From Rhizobium sp. Root274 (GTDB taxonomy: Bacteria > Pseudomonadota > Alphaproteobacteria > Rhizobiales > Rhizobiaceae), in contig NZ_LMJE01000008.1 in NCBI RefSeq assembly GCF_001429245.1, positions 434,001 to 498,000 of the forward strand: a stretch of DNA of 64,000 bases. Reading direction: 5' to 3'. The notes beneath the pieces were generated by a model that was not told the origin of the DNA, did not search any database, and saw only the letters and a list, made by a program, of their open reading frames with translations. Numbering within the stretch: the stretch's first letter is position 1; every line of letters begins with the position of its first letter. The position numbers were made by a program, and so were the translations under genes. Shown one piece after another: positions 9,401 through 19,100 of the stretch.

Positions 9401-9480
9401 CTCTCCCCCCTTGCGGGGGCGAAAGCGAAATCGAGGAATTAGCCCGATCAGGGCTAAACCTCAAATTCCCAAGAGGGGGG
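9401..9480 (+). repeat. REP-like palindromic element, first of an inverted pair
   Basis: It starts with a C-run/G-run hairpin (CCCCC TTGC GGGGG), then AATCGAGGAA and a second hairpin TTAGCCC-gatca-GGGCTAA (9439-9457), then AAATTCCCAAGAGGGG. It aligns along its length with the reverse complement of the element at 9510-9596. Confidence 0.7.
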
Positions 9481-9509
9481 CTCGGTGAGGGAGTGCCAAC
9501 AAAACGCTG

Positions 9510-9596
9510 CCCCTCTCTTGGAAAATCTGAAGTTTAGGCGGCTTGCGCTCGCCTAAGCCTTCGATTTTCCGTTCTCCCCCGCAAGGGGGAGATAGG
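9510..9596 (-). repeat. REP-like palindromic element, second of an inverted pair
   Basis: Read on the minus strand it has the same plan as the previous element: TCTCCCCC-TTGC-GGGGGAGA hairpin (9573-9592), AAAATCGAAGG, a hairpin TTAGGCG / CGCCTAA (9534-9556) and ATTTTCCAAGAGAGGGG. The central stem differs from the first copy by paired changes that keep the helix. Confidence 0.7.
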
Positions 9597-9617
9597 CCCT
9601 GCGCAAGGCGCTTAACT

Positions 9618-10196
9618 CTACCTATTCTTCCCAGGCACCCACAAAATATCCGCCCGGCCACCATCATTCGCATGCCGTGCCGCCACGAACAGGAAATCCG
9701 ACAACCGGTTGACATATTTCAGCGCCGGCTCACCGACCTCTTCGCCGTCAAAGCGGGAGAGTTCGACCATGATGCGTTCGGCGCGGCGTGCGGTGGTGCG
9801 GGCAAGGTGCAGGTAGGCCGCCGCTGGCGTGCCGCCGGGCAGGATGAAGGATTTGAGCGGGTCGAGCTTTGCGTTCAGCTGGTCGATTTCCTTTTCGATC
9901 CGGTCGACCTGGGCTTCGATGACGCGGAGCGGCTCGTAGGAGAGAACCTCGCCCGTCTCCGGCGCGGCAAGATCGGCGCCGAGATCGAAGAGGTCGTTCT
10001 GGATGCGCAGAAGCATCGCGTCGAGCTCGGGCATCTCCGCCGTATGCAGCCTTGCAATGCCGATCGCCGAATTGGTTTCGTCGATCGTGCCATAGGCGTC
10101 GACGCGCAAATCATGCTTCAGGCGGCGCGGGCCGGTGACCAGCGCGGTGGTGCCGTCGTCGCCGGTGCGGGTATAGATTTTGTTGAGCTGGACCAT
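9618..10196 (-). CDS. Cob(I)alamin adenosyltransferase, PduO type
   Basis: The 192-residue cytoplasmic enzyme transfers the 5'-deoxyadenosyl group of ATP to cob(I)alamin to make coenzyme B12. It begins MVQLNKIYTRTGDDGTTAL, and has the family segments KHDLRVDAYGTIDETNS and CHxAR-like HLARTTARRAER and the C-terminal YVNRLSDFLFVAAR. I chose the ATG at 10196, which gives the normal N-terminus. It lies 2 nt after the small HIG1-like membrane protein gene, so the two are cotranscribed. Confidence 0.94.
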   Translation of the reverse strand: MVQLNKIYTRTGDDGTTALVTGPRRLKHDLRVDAYGTIDETNSAIGIARLHTAEMPELDAMLLRIQNDLFDLGADLAAPETGEVLSYEPLRVIEAQVDRIEKEIDQLNAKLDPLKSFILPGGTPAAAYLHLARTTARRAERIMVELSRFDGEEVGEPALKYVNRLSDFLFVAARHANDGGRADILWVPGKNR

Positions 10197-10198
10197 GC

Positions 10199-10396
10199 TC
10201 AGCGTCCCCCGCCGGTCAGCCACAGCGTCAGCATGATCAGCGCAATCGCGATCGCCTGCAGCACGATGCGGGCCTGCATCAGCTTGTTGGAGGTGTTGCC
10301 GTCGCCGCCCTTCATCATGTTGAAGAGGCCTCTGATGAGGACGAGGGCGACAAGCCCCATGACGATGATGGCGAGGACATAGGTGAATGTGGACAT
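10199..10396 (-). CDS. Twin-transmembrane HIG1-domain-like small protein
   Basis: The 65-residue product has two hydrophobic helices (about residues 4-26 and 43-61) joined by a short loop with LFNMMKGGDGNTSNKLMQARI, the pattern of the bacterial twin-TM/HIG1-like family often found next to the adenosyltransferase. Its exact role is unknown; mitochondrial HIG1 proteins act on respiratory complexes. It is translated just ahead of the adenosyltransferase. Confidence 0.85.
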   Translation of the reverse strand: MSTFTYVLAIIVMGLVALVLIRGLFNMMKGGDGNTSNKLMQARIVLQAIAIALIMLTLWLTGGGR

Positions 10397-10426
10397 GAGA
10401 TCGGAATTGCCTTTGTTCGTCGCCGG

Positions 10427-11251
10427 TCAGTCCAGCGAGCGCATCAATCTGTAGAAGAGGTCGGCCGGCAGCCAGCGCTTGAGCAGGGCCCCCTGTTTTG
10501 CCGGCTTGGTCACGAGATAATGTGGGCGGGCACGCGTGGCGGTCAAGGCGTGGATCAGGACTTTGTAGACGGCGTCCGGCCCCAGTTTGTGGCGGTTCAC
10601 GGGACCTGTGCCATCAAGTCGCGCCAGCTGGCGACGATAATCCTCGGCATGGACTGAGTTGTCGAGGTCAATCGCCTCTCGGATATGCGAGAGCGCATTG
10701 GCGGTGAAGCGGCTTTCGATCGGTCCGGGTTCGATCAGACTCACCTGCACGCCGGAGCCTTCAAGCTCCATTCTGAGCGTCAGCGACAGGCCTTCGAGCG
10801 CAAATTTCGAGGCCGTATAGGCGCCGCGCCAGCGATAGGGGACAATGCCGAGGATCGAGGAGCATTGCACGATCCGGCCTTGCCCTTGCATGCGCATTGC
10901 CGGGATGACCCGGCGCGTCAGCTCGTGCCAGCCAAAGAGATTGGTTTCGAACTGGGCTCTGAGCGCCTCTGTCGGCAGATCTTCGACGGCCCCCGGCTGG
11001 CCATAGGCGCCGTTGTTGAACAGCGCATCCAGTCGTCCGCCGGTGCGCTCGAAAACGGTGGCGACCACGGCTTCGATGCTGTCAGGATCGGTGTAATCCA
11101 TGAGCAGCGCCTCAATGCCCTTTGCCTCAAGTGCGGCTAGATCCTCTGTCTTTCGCACCGTTGCAAAGACCCGCCAGCCGTCGCGCTTCAGGGCCTCTGC
11201 GCAATAGGCCCCGATGCCGGACGAGCAGCCCGTGACGATGATGCTTTTCAC
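10427..11251 (-). CDS. Short-chain dehydrogenase/reductase
   Basis: This 274-residue NAD(P)-dependent oxidoreductase has the cofactor motif TGCSSGIG near the N-terminus, NNGAYG (NNAG-type), the catalytic serine in CSSILG and the YTASK catalytic Tyr-Lys pair. The substrate is unknown. The start is a GTG at 11251 with GAGGT about 6 nt upstream. It is divergent from the YihY/BrkB gene; about 105 nt lie between the two starts. Confidence 0.92.
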   Translation of the reverse strand: MKSIIVTGCSSGIGAYCAEALKRDGWRVFATVRKTEDLAALEAKGIEALLMDYTDPDSIEAVVATVFERTGGRLDALFNNGAYGQPGAVEDLPTEALRAQFETNLFGWHELTRRVIPAMRMQGQGRIVQCSSILGIVPYRWRGAYTASKFALEGLSLTLRMELEGSGVQVSLIEPGPIESRFTANALSHIREAIDLDNSVHAEDYRRQLARLDGTGPVNRHKLGPDAVYKVLIHALTATRARPHYLVTKPAKQGALLKRWLPADLFYRLMRSLD

Positions 11252-11356
11252 CTTCGACCTCGACTTTCCTGTACAAATGGCCCCCGGTTTCCCATATTCG
11301 CCCGCAGCTTACAATCGGAGCTGTTGCAATCGCACCTGGCCGTCAGAGGAGACTGG

Positions 11357-12250
11357 ATGCCGACTTTCTTTCGCAGGCTCTACCACGTCACTTTCGATGC
11401 GCTCTGGCATTTTTCCCTGGATGACGGCTGGGCGATGGCGAGCCATGTGGCGCTGTCGGCGATCCTGGCGCTGTTTCCCTTCCTGATCTTCGGCACGGCG
11501 CTTGCCAGCTTCCTCGGCGCCGACCAGTTTGCCGAGACGGCGGTGCATCTGATCTTCGACACTTGGCCTGAAACGATTGCCAAGCCGTTGTCCGATCAGG
11601 TGGTGCAGGTGCTGACCATTCCGCGGGGTGGACTTTTGACGGTGTCGGTGCTGGCGGCCGCCTATTTCGCCTCCAACGGCGTGGAGGCATTGCGCATTTC
11701 GCTCAACCGCGCCTACCGCGTGACGGAGACGCGGCCCTGGTACGTGACCCGGCTGGTCAGCTTCGGTTTTGTACTCGGTGCCGTCATCGTGCTCGCCGTG
11801 ATCAGCCTGCTTTTGGTCGCGGTGCCGGTCGCACTTGCCTTTGCCGAGCGCTATTTTCCGCTGCTCAAGAACTTCCTGCTGACGGTTGCAAACTGGCGCA
11901 TCTACGGCACGGTCGCCTTTCTGGTGGTGGGCCTGATGGTCTTTCACCTCGGTCTTCCGGACGGTCGGCGACGGGTCATCGATGTGCTTCCGGGCGTGCT
12001 TCTGACCCTGGTGCTGTGGCTCGTCGGCGCGCTGGTCTTCGGTTATTACATCGGCACCTTTGCCAATTATGCCGCCACCTATGCCGGTCTCGCCTCGATC
12101 ATGGTGGTGCTGGTGTTTCTCTACATGGTGAGCGCCATCTTCATCATCGGCGCGGAGTTCAACGCGGCGCTGATGAAATTCCAGGTAGTGCCGGTCAAGG
12201 GCCAGCCGGATGTCGGGATCTCAAATCCCGACCATGGCGCGGATATCTGA
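11357..12250 (+). CDS. YihY/BrkB family inner-membrane protein
   Basis: The 297-residue product has six hydrophobic segments and the family features WHFSLDDGWAMASHVALS near the start, SNGVEALRISLNRAY, and the C-terminal YAATYAGLASIMVVLVFLY and GAEFNA. YihY-family proteins are integral inner-membrane proteins whose function is not settled. I chose the ATG at 11357 because GAGGAG lies 7 nt before it. Its last 30 nt overlap the 3' end of the convergent gluQ gene. Confidence 0.9.
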   Translation: MPTFFRRLYHVTFDALWHFSLDDGWAMASHVALSAILALFPFLIFGTALASFLGADQFAETAVHLIFDTWPETIAKPLSDQVVQVLTIPRGGLLTVSVLAAAYFASNGVEALRISLNRAYRVTETRPWYVTRLVSFGFVLGAVIVLAVISLLLVAVPVALAFAERYFPLLKNFLLTVANWRIYGTVAFLVVGLMVFHLGLPDGRRRVIDVLPGVLLTLVLWLVGALVFGYYIGTFANYAATYAGLASIMVVLVFLYMVSAIFIIGAEFNAALMKFQVVPVKGQPDVGISNPDHGADI

Positions 12251-13102
12251 GGGTGTTTTTCCCTCGGCGCGAAGGCTCGCCAGCGCCGTGTCGCCGGCAC
12301 TCTTCGACAGCTTGCGGCCGTCGGGTCCCAAGATCAGCCGGTGGTGGTGGTAGACGGGTTGGGGAAGGCCGAGCAGGTCCTGCAACAGGCGGTGCACCGA
12401 GGTCGCGTGGAAGAGGTCGAGGCCGCGCACCACGTGGGTGACCCCTTGTGCCGCGTCATCCACGGTGACGGCGAGGTGGTAGCTTGCCGGCGCATCCGAG
12501 CGCCAAAGCACCACATCGCCCCAGGCGGCGGGTTCGGCAGCGACTTCGCCCCGCTCGCTATCGCCGGTTTCCTGCCAGGTAAGCGGATGTCCGACGGCCG
12601 CAAGCGCCTTTTCCATGTCGAGGCGAAGCGCATGGCGCTCGGTGGTCGCGAACTTATGTGCCTGCTCTTTCGCCGATAGATGGCGTTCGTCGGTCGGATA
12701 AAGTGGCGCGCCATCCGGGTCGCGGGGCCATGCGGCACCCCGCGCTTCGACGTCCGCGACCCTCGCCTTCACCTCACCCCGCGTGAGGAAGGCCGGGTAG
12801 ACGAGACCACGGGCGATCAACTGATCGAGGGCTGCGCGGTAGAGATCAAAATGCTCCGATTGCCGTCGCACCGGGCGTTCATAAACAAGGCCCAGCCAGT
12901 CGAGATCGGCGAGAACGCGTTGTTCCAGCTCCGGCGTGCAGCGCGTGAGATCGATGTCCTCGATGCGCAGCAGCAGCCGGCCGCCGGTTTCCGACGCCAT
13001 CTGCGCATTCAGCAGGGCCGAGAGCGCGTGGCCGAGATGAAGCCGGCCGTTGGGGCTCGGCGCAAAGCGGAAGACGGGGATTTGACGCGGTGCTGCGGCC
13101 AT
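12221..13102 (-). CDS. gluQ: Glutamyl-Q tRNA(Asp) synthetase
   Basis: GluQRS is a truncated paralogue of glutamyl-tRNA synthetase that attaches glutamate to queuosine-34 of tRNA-Asp. The 293-residue product shows the class I motif FAPSPNGRLHLGHALSAL and a KLSKS motif near the C-terminus (DGRKLSKSAGD) and lacks the anticodon-binding domain, as expected. The zinc cysteines usual after VYP are absent: the sequence reads VYPAFLTRGEVKAR. The start at 13102 has AGGA 6 nt upstream. It converges on and overlaps the BrkB-family gene and is divergent from alkA. Confidence 0.92.
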   Translation of the reverse strand: MAAAPRQIPVFRFAPSPNGRLHLGHALSALLNAQMASETGGRLLLRIEDIDLTRCTPELEQRVLADLDWLGLVYERPVRRQSEHFDLYRAALDQLIARGLVYPAFLTRGEVKARVADVEARGAAWPRDPDGAPLYPTDERHLSAKEQAHKFATTERHALRLDMEKALAAVGHPLTWQETGDSERGEVAAEPAAWGDVVLWRSDAPASYHLAVTVDDAAQGVTHVVRGLDLFHATSVHRLLQDLLGLPQPVYHHHRLILGPDGRKLSKSAGDTALASLRAEGKTPSDIRAMVGI

Positions 13103-13146
13103 GGTTTTCCTTCGCATGACGTGCAGATGAGGAAAAGGGGGGCGCG

Positions 13147-13788
13147 ATGATCATTCGCAACGAGGCGGATCTGGCGGAAGGCCTCGGCATCCTGCTTGAG
13201 CGGGATCCTCGGCTGCTGCCGATCGCAAAGGGCTGCGGTGCGCTGCCGCTCCGGCTGTCGCCGCCGGGATTTGCCGGGCTCGCCTCGATCATCGTTTCGC
13301 AGATGGTATCGCGGGCGAGCGCCGATGCGATCTGGCGGCGGATGACGGCGGTGCTGGGCTTGAGGCCGACAGCGGAGGATTTTCTGGGGCTGCCGCCGGA
13401 GGTGATTGCGACCTTCGGCCTGTCCCGCGGCAAGCTCGTGGCGCTGGAGGCAGCGGCGAAGGCCGATCTCTGCGGACCGCTGAGGCTCGACGAACTGGCG
13501 GTTTTGCCGGCCGGGCAGGCGATGGCGACGCTGACGGCGCTGAAGGGGGTGGGGCCGTGGACTGCGGAGGTGTACCTGATGTTCTGCGGCGGCCATCCGG
13601 ACATCTTTCCGGTCGGGGACGTGGCTCTCAGGATTGCCGTCGGGGCGGTGTTCTTTGGCGGCGCGCGGCCGCAGCCTGAAGCGGTCGCCACACTGGCGGA
13701 GGCGTGGGCGCCGGTGCGCTCGGTCGCGGCAAGGCTGTTCTGGGCGCATTATGCGGGGCTGACGGGCAGGGTTGCCCTGCCGCGCTGA
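13147..13788 (+). CDS. alkA: DNA-3-methyladenine glycosylase II, AlkA family
   Basis: This 213-residue base-excision repair enzyme removes alkylated purines. It has the helix-hairpin-helix with GVGPWTAEVYLMF and the catalytic aspartate in FPVGDVALR, in the order of the HhH-GPD superfamily. It is shorter than E. coli AlkA because the N-terminal domain is lacking, as in many alphaproteobacterial members. The start lies 44 nt from the divergent gluQ start. Confidence 0.92.
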   Translation: MIIRNEADLAEGLGILLERDPRLLPIAKGCGALPLRLSPPGFAGLASIIVSQMVSRASADAIWRRMTAVLGLRPTAEDFLGLPPEVIATFGLSRGKLVALEAAAKADLCGPLRLDELAVLPAGQAMATLTALKGVGPWTAEVYLMFCGGHPDIFPVGDVALRIAVGAVFFGGARPQPEAVATLAEAWAPVRSVAARLFWAHYAGLTGRVALPR

Positions 13789-13961
13789 TTGGCCGACCGC
13801 CTCGATGTTCGCCAGCCGGAAAGCCTGGAAAACAAGGGGCCTCGACTTCCTGAACAGCCGCGATAAAGCGACGCGGCGCATCCTGAAAATTCAGGCTTCA
13901 CAATGCTGTAACAACGGACCTAATATAGAAGGGCAGATGCCGAATCGATCAGGAGTACGCC

Positions 13962-14519
13962 TTGACGATTGCAGTTTCTCCCCAGGCCCTGCCGGCGCTC
14001 GTTCTGAATGCCGACTATAGGCCACTGAGTTATTATCCCTTGTCGCTCTGGTCCTGGCAGGACGCGATCAAGGCGGTCTTCCTCGACCGTGTGAACATCA
14101 TCGCCGAGTATGAACATTCCGTCTGCTCTCCGAGCTTCTCGATGCGGCTGCCGAGCGTGGTCAGCCTCAAGACCTATGTTCAGCCGACGCGGAACCCGGC
14201 CTTTACCCGCTTCAATGTGTTCCTGCGCGACAAGTTCGAGTGCCAGTATTGCGGCTCGCCCGACGACCTGACCTTCGACCATGTCATCCCGCGCGCCCAT
14301 GGCGGCGAGACGACCTGGGAAAATGTCGTGGCGGCCTGCTCGCCCTGCAATCTGCGAAAAGGGTCCAAGCTGCCGAAGCAGGCGCAGATGTTCCCGCACC
14401 AGAAGCCCTACCGGCCGACGGTGCAGGACCTGCACAACAACGGACGGCTTTTCCCGCCGAACTACCTGCATGAAAGCTGGGTCGACTATCTCTACTGGGA
14501 TACCGAACTCCAGCCGTAA
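13962..14519 (+). CDS. HNH endonuclease
   Basis: The 185-residue protein has a compact HNH domain: the zinc ligands CQYCG and CSPCN flank FDHVIPRAHGG and WENVVAAC. The N-terminal part (LVLNADYRPLSYYPLSLWSW) is conserved in a widespread chromosomal family of unknown biological role. Translation starts at TTG 13962, supported by AGGAG 7 nt upstream and by conservation of that N-terminus. Upstream (13789-13961) there is no gene. Confidence 0.9.
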   Translation: MTIAVSPQALPALVLNADYRPLSYYPLSLWSWQDAIKAVFLDRVNIIAEYEHSVCSPSFSMRLPSVVSLKTYVQPTRNPAFTRFNVFLRDKFECQYCGSPDDLTFDHVIPRAHGGETTWENVVAACSPCNLRKGSKLPKQAQMFPHQKPYRPTVQDLHNNGRLFPPNYLHESWVDYLYWDTELQP

Positions 14520-14598
14520 GAAACCGACAGCCTGGGCTTTGCCTCAAGGCCGGCCCCGTGACCGACCGGCAGCTTGCACCGCCGGCCGCGTTTGCCGC

Positions 14599-15114
14599 TT
14601 ATGCCGCCCGCTTGCGGACAAGGCCCCAGATCGCCAGAGCGGCGAGCGCTGCACTCGTCAGAACGTTCCAGCCGGCGAAGGAGAGGCCAAGCACCCTGAG
14701 CGTCGCTTCCGTGCAGGACGGCGCCTTGGTGGCGTTCAGCGCATCGAGCACATTGACCGGCGTGTCGCCGCCGGTGGCGCCGATAGTGCAGCTTACGGGG
14801 CCTTCCCAGAACTTCCACTCGACGCCGGCGTGATAGATGCCCATGCCCATGCCGACCAGCATCAGGATCGCGATGGTGGCGATCAGCAGTTTCGTCACGA
14901 TCGGCGGCAGGCGCAGGATCGAGGAGAGGACGGCGAGAACGCCGACGCCGATGCCGATGTAATAGGGATTGCGCTGCATCAGGCAGAGCGCGCAAGGGAT
15001 ATAGCCGCCGATGTGTTCGAAGCCGAGGGCCGAACCGACGACCAACGCCATGCCTGCCGTCAGCAGGATGGCAAGGGCGGTATCGGAGCGCAGGAAGGAG
15101 ATGTTGCTGTTCAT
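14599..15114 (-). CDS. dsbB: Disulfide bond formation protein B
   Basis: The 171-residue inner-membrane protein has four hydrophobic helices. Its first periplasmic loop has the redox pair CALC (41 and 44) with the quinone-binding region QRNPYY after it, and a second loop carries two further cysteines (SCTIG and SCTEA). DsbB reoxidises DsbA with quinone. The start at 15114 is the only ATG in frame with the signature. It lies 11 nt downstream of the YqaA-like gene in one operon. Confidence 0.93.
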   Translation of the reverse strand: MNSNISFLRSDTALAILLTAGMALVVGSALGFEHIGGYIPCALCLMQRNPYYIGIGVGVLAVLSSILRLPPIVTKLLIATIAILMLVGMGMGIYHAGVEWKFWEGPVSCTIGATGGDTPVNVLDALNATKAPSCTEATLRVLGLSFAGWNVLTSAALAALAIWGLVRKRAA

Positions 15115-15125
15115 CGCGATGACTT

Positions 15126-15707
15126 TCAGAGGATGACCTTGACCAGATAGAAGCCGCCTAGCAGCAGAGCCATGAAGAGGGTGAAAAGAAGGCCTAAATA
15201 TTTCTCGATGAAGATCCGGATCGGTTCGCCGTACAGCTTCAGGAGAAAGGCGACGAGGAAGAAGCGGGCGGCGCGGCCGATGATGCTGACCACGGTGAAG
15301 GTCAGGAAGTTCAGCCCGGTCGCGCCGGAAAAGATCGTCAGAACCTTGTAGGGAAAGGGGGTAACGGCGGCAAATAGCACGCCCCAGCCACCCCAGGTGT
15401 TGTACCACTGCGCCACCTGATCGAAGGCATCTTCCTTGCCATAGAAGGCAAGGATCGGCCGGCCGATCGTCTCGAAGAGAAACATGCCGATGGCATAGCC
15501 CAGAAAGGCGCCGAGCACGGATGACAGGGTGCAGACGACCGCAAGCCGCAGCCAGCGGTCACGCCTTGCGATCACCATGGGAATCAGCAGGACATCGGGG
15601 GGAATGGGAAAGACCGAGCTTTCGATGAAGGAGACGCCGGCAAGCGCTTTTTCGGCATGGCGCGTGCCCGCCAGTGACATGGTCCAGTCGTAGATTCGAC
15701 GCAGCAT
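15126..15707 (-). CDS. YqaA/DedA-like VTT-domain membrane protein
   Basis: The 193-residue product starts MLRRIYDWTMSLAGTRHAE and has the SFIESSVFPIPPDVLLIPM segment and a SNARE-associated (VTT) domain with GRPILAFYGKED and RAARFFLVAFLL. DedA/YqaA proteins are inner-membrane proteins linked to lipid flipping and membrane homeostasis; a specific role is unknown. Longer reading of the frame to 15824 is not supported. The gene precedes dsbB. Confidence 0.88.
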   Translation of the reverse strand: MLRRIYDWTMSLAGTRHAEKALAGVSFIESSVFPIPPDVLLIPMVIARRDRWLRLAVVCTLSSVLGAFLGYAIGMFLFETIGRPILAFYGKEDAFDQVAQWYNTWGGWGVLFAAVTPFPYKVLTIFSGATGLNFLTFTVVSIIGRAARFFLVAFLLKLYGEPIRIFIEKYLGLLFTLFMALLLGGFYLVKVIL

Positions 15708-15886
15708 GATGAATTCCGTGGCGAGATGTTCCGGCGTTTTATGGGACTGCGCTGCGGCTGTAAATGCTCCGGCTCCGCACGGCGCTCGGCCACGGGAACA
15801 TTCGTGTGATGAGGGCTTTGCCAAAAAGGCGGTTGACCGAAGCCCAAGCCTTCGTATAGTCCGGCGCTGTCATCCGACGCTCATGT

Positions 15887-15971
15887 GCCCCGTTGGCGGA
15901 ATTGGTAGACGCGCCTGACTCAAAATCAGGTTCCGAGAGGAGTGCTGGTTCGATTCCGGCACGGGGCACCA
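15887..15971 (+). tRNA. tRNA-Leu (anticodon CAA)
   Basis: The 85-nt gene has acceptor arms GCCCCGT and ACGGGGC, a leucine-type D loop (GGCGGAATTGGTAGACGCG), the anticodon stem CCTGA/TCAGG with loop CTCAAAA, a long variable arm and the TPsiC arm GGTTCGATTCC. CCA is encoded at the 3' end. Confidence 0.97.
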
Positions 15972-16114
15972 CAAATTTTCAGCGTCCCGTTTCTTGATGG
16001 ATGAATCCGTGATCTTCGATAACCGGTATTGCCAGGGTTTTGGCCATTCGATGTGCGGACATCCGCGCTTGGGGCTCTAAAGGGCCGGGTTCCTATTTCC
16101 AAGCGAAACAAACA

Positions 16115-16151
16115 GAACCGCCGGCGGTCACTGAGCGACAGCCGGCGGTTC
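16115..16151. terminator. Bidirectional terminator hairpin
   Basis: Perfect 11-bp arms GAACCGCCGGC and GCCGGCGGTTC enclose a 15-nt loop, with T-rich sequence on the minus-strand side (TGTTTGTTT) and TTTG on the plus side. It lies 35 nt after the stop of the secreted epimerase and ends the alg-type operon. Confidence 0.8.
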
Positions 16152-16185
16152 TTTGCATTCTGCCATACGGTTTGTGGAAACGCGC

Positions 16186-19100
16186 TTAGACCAGCGTGGT
16201 ATCCTCTACGACGAAGTCGAGATAGGTGATGGCGAGGCTTTTCGAGATCGTGGCGAACTGGACGGCGGCGAGGCCGCCTGCGCCGTCGGCATCGTAGAGC
16301 AGGGTGCCGGCGGTCTTGTCGTAGATGATGTGGTCATTGGCATCGAGCGCCTGCGTGCCGACGACGAATTCTGCGGCTGACAGCTGGCCTGTGGCAAGGG
16401 CGGAGAAGATCGTCTTGTCGAGCACGATCGTGTCATCCACCACCTTGAAATCCTTGATCGCGTCGACGTTCGATGACGAAAGCGCGGTGGAGAAGACGAA
16501 GCTGTCCTTGCCATTGCCGCCGGTCAGCGAATCCTTGCCGAGACCACCGTCCAGGCGGTCGTCGCCATTGTTGCCGGTCAAGGTGTTGGATGCAGAATTG
16601 CCGATCAACGTGTTGTTGAATTCATTGCCCTTCAGCGAGACGGAGGATGTGCCGGTCGCCTTTACATATTCCACCTCGGAGCCCGCCTGCAACGTGAAGG
16701 ACGAGGTGGTCAGTACACGGTCATATCCCTCGCCGACAAGCTCGATCACCTTGTCGCCCGAAGCATCCACGTAATAGGTGTCGTTGCCGGCATGGCCATA
16801 CATGGTGTCGGAGCCCTTCAGGCCGTCGATCGTGTCATTGCCGGTCCCGCCATGCAGGATATTGCTGCTGTTGTTGCCGGTGATGACCTGACCCGTGGGG
16901 GAGGTGACGGAGATGGTGAAGCTTTGGGCGGCACTGGCCGCTCCGAGCGCATCGACCACCTTGTACTGGAAGGTGAAATCGCCGGTCGCGCCGGAGGCCG
17001 GGGTGTAGGAGAAGGTACCATTGGGATTGAGCGTCAACCCACTGAGCCCGCTGACCAGCGCGTAGCTGATGGCATCGCCCTCGATATCCGTGCCGCTCGG
17101 CAGGGTTCCGGCGATAACGGTGTTCACCAAGCCGGAGGCGGCATTGCCGGCGGCCGCTGCCGTCGGCGCGTCGTTGACGGGAACCACGGTGATGACGAAG
17201 GCCTGTGTGGCGCTTGTCGCGCCCGAGGGATCACGGACGGCATAGTTGAAGGTGACGGTGCCATTGAAATTGGCGACCGGCACATAGGAGAAGGTGCCGT
17301 TGGCATTCAACGTCAGGCCAGGGACGGTGCCAATCTGTAGATAGGTCAGCGTATCACCGTCCACATCGGTGCCGGCCGGGATCGTGCCGGTGATCGTCGT
17401 GTCCTCGTTGCCCGAAGCGGCGTTGCCGGCGGCCGCTGCCGTCGGGGCGTCATTGACCGGATTGACGGTGATGGTGAAGGTTTGAGCAGCACTCTGCGCG
17501 CCCTTTGCATCCACGACCATATAATTGAAGGTGACCGGGCCGTTGGCATTGCTGCCGGGCTGATAGGAAAAACTACCATTGGCATTCAGTGTCAGGCCGG
17601 CCAGCGTCCCGACCTGGACATAGCTCAGCGCATCATTTTCGCCGTCGCTGCCGGCCGGTACGGAGCCGGTAATCAGCGTGTCCTCGTTGCCGCTTGCGGT
17701 GTTGCCGGTGGCGGATGCGACGGGCGCCGTGTTCTGCGGGATCACCACATCGGTGGCGAAGCCATAGTCCTGTGCCACAAAAGCGGATTCGCCGACCGGC
17801 GTCTTGATGCGGAAGGTTTCGGTATAGCTGCCGTCCTGGACCATCCAGTTGCCGCCGCCGAGATCAACCAGCACGGCTGACGACGAGAAGCCGGTGAAGA
17901 CGATCGAATCCCCGAGCCCATCGCCCTTGCCCGTGAAGTCTTCGATGACGTCGCCGGCGAATTCGCCCTTGCGCAGAATGAAGGTGTCGTTGCCGCCATC
18001 GCCATAGAGCTGGTCGGCGCCTAGCCCGCCTTCGATGAAGTCGTCGCCATCCATGCCGTGGATCTTGTTGATCCCGTCATTGCCCTTCAGCACGTTGGAC
18101 AGTTCGTTGCCGGTGGCATCGCGGCTGAGATTGCCGGTCAGTGTCAGGTTCTCGAGATTGGCGCCGAGAACATAGGTGAGCGAACTGACGACGGTGTCGA
18201 ATCCCTGGTTTGCAAGCTCGTTGATCACGTCACCGGTGTGGTCAACGACATAGGTGTCGTTGCCCTTGCCGCCGATCATGGTATCGGCACCACCCTTGCC
18301 GTCCAGAATGTTGTTGCCATCATTGCCGATCAAGGTGTTGGCGGAGGCATTGCCGGTGCCGTCAAGATTGCCGGTGCCGAGCAGGACCAGCTTTTCTACC
18401 TCGGCCGAGAGGGTGTAGCTGACACTGCTGTAGACCGTGTCGTAGCCGCCGGCACCCGCGTGGTCCTTCTCGACGATCGTGTCGCCGACATTGTCAACGA
18501 AATAGGTGTCGTTCCCGTCACCACCCTGCATGATATCGGCGCCGAGGCCGCCGTCCAGGATGTCGGCGCCACCCAGACCTTCCAACTCGTTGTTCAGATT
18601 GTTGCCGACGATTTCGTTGCCGAGATCATTGCCGGTGCCGCGGATGGCATTGCCGGTCAGATAAAGATTTTCGACGTTGGCGCCGAGCGTATGGTTGAGT
18701 GAGGCAATGACCGTGTCGTTGCCGGCATTCAGCTGCTCGGTCACAACGTCGAGCGAATGGTTGACGATGTAGATGTCATCGCCGCCAAGACCGGCAAAGT
18801 TATCGCCGCTCGCCGTGCCGTAAAAGATATCGGCGCCTTCCGTGGCCGAGTGAGGCGGGATGAAGATATCGCCGCTGGCCTCGCCGGTCACTGTGTTACC
18901 GTAAACAATGGTGCCGGACGGATTGTCGGCGGTCGAATTGGTCGATTCCTCGCGTATGCCGTAGCGCGCGCGGATCAATCCGTCTGCATAGATTATATTG
19001 TCGTAGATCTTCGTGTCTTCGGAATAGTATATCCGGGGCGGGTTGACAGCATCGTCCACCCGCAGGCGAATGTTGATTTCGTCGTAGACGCCAGCGCTTT

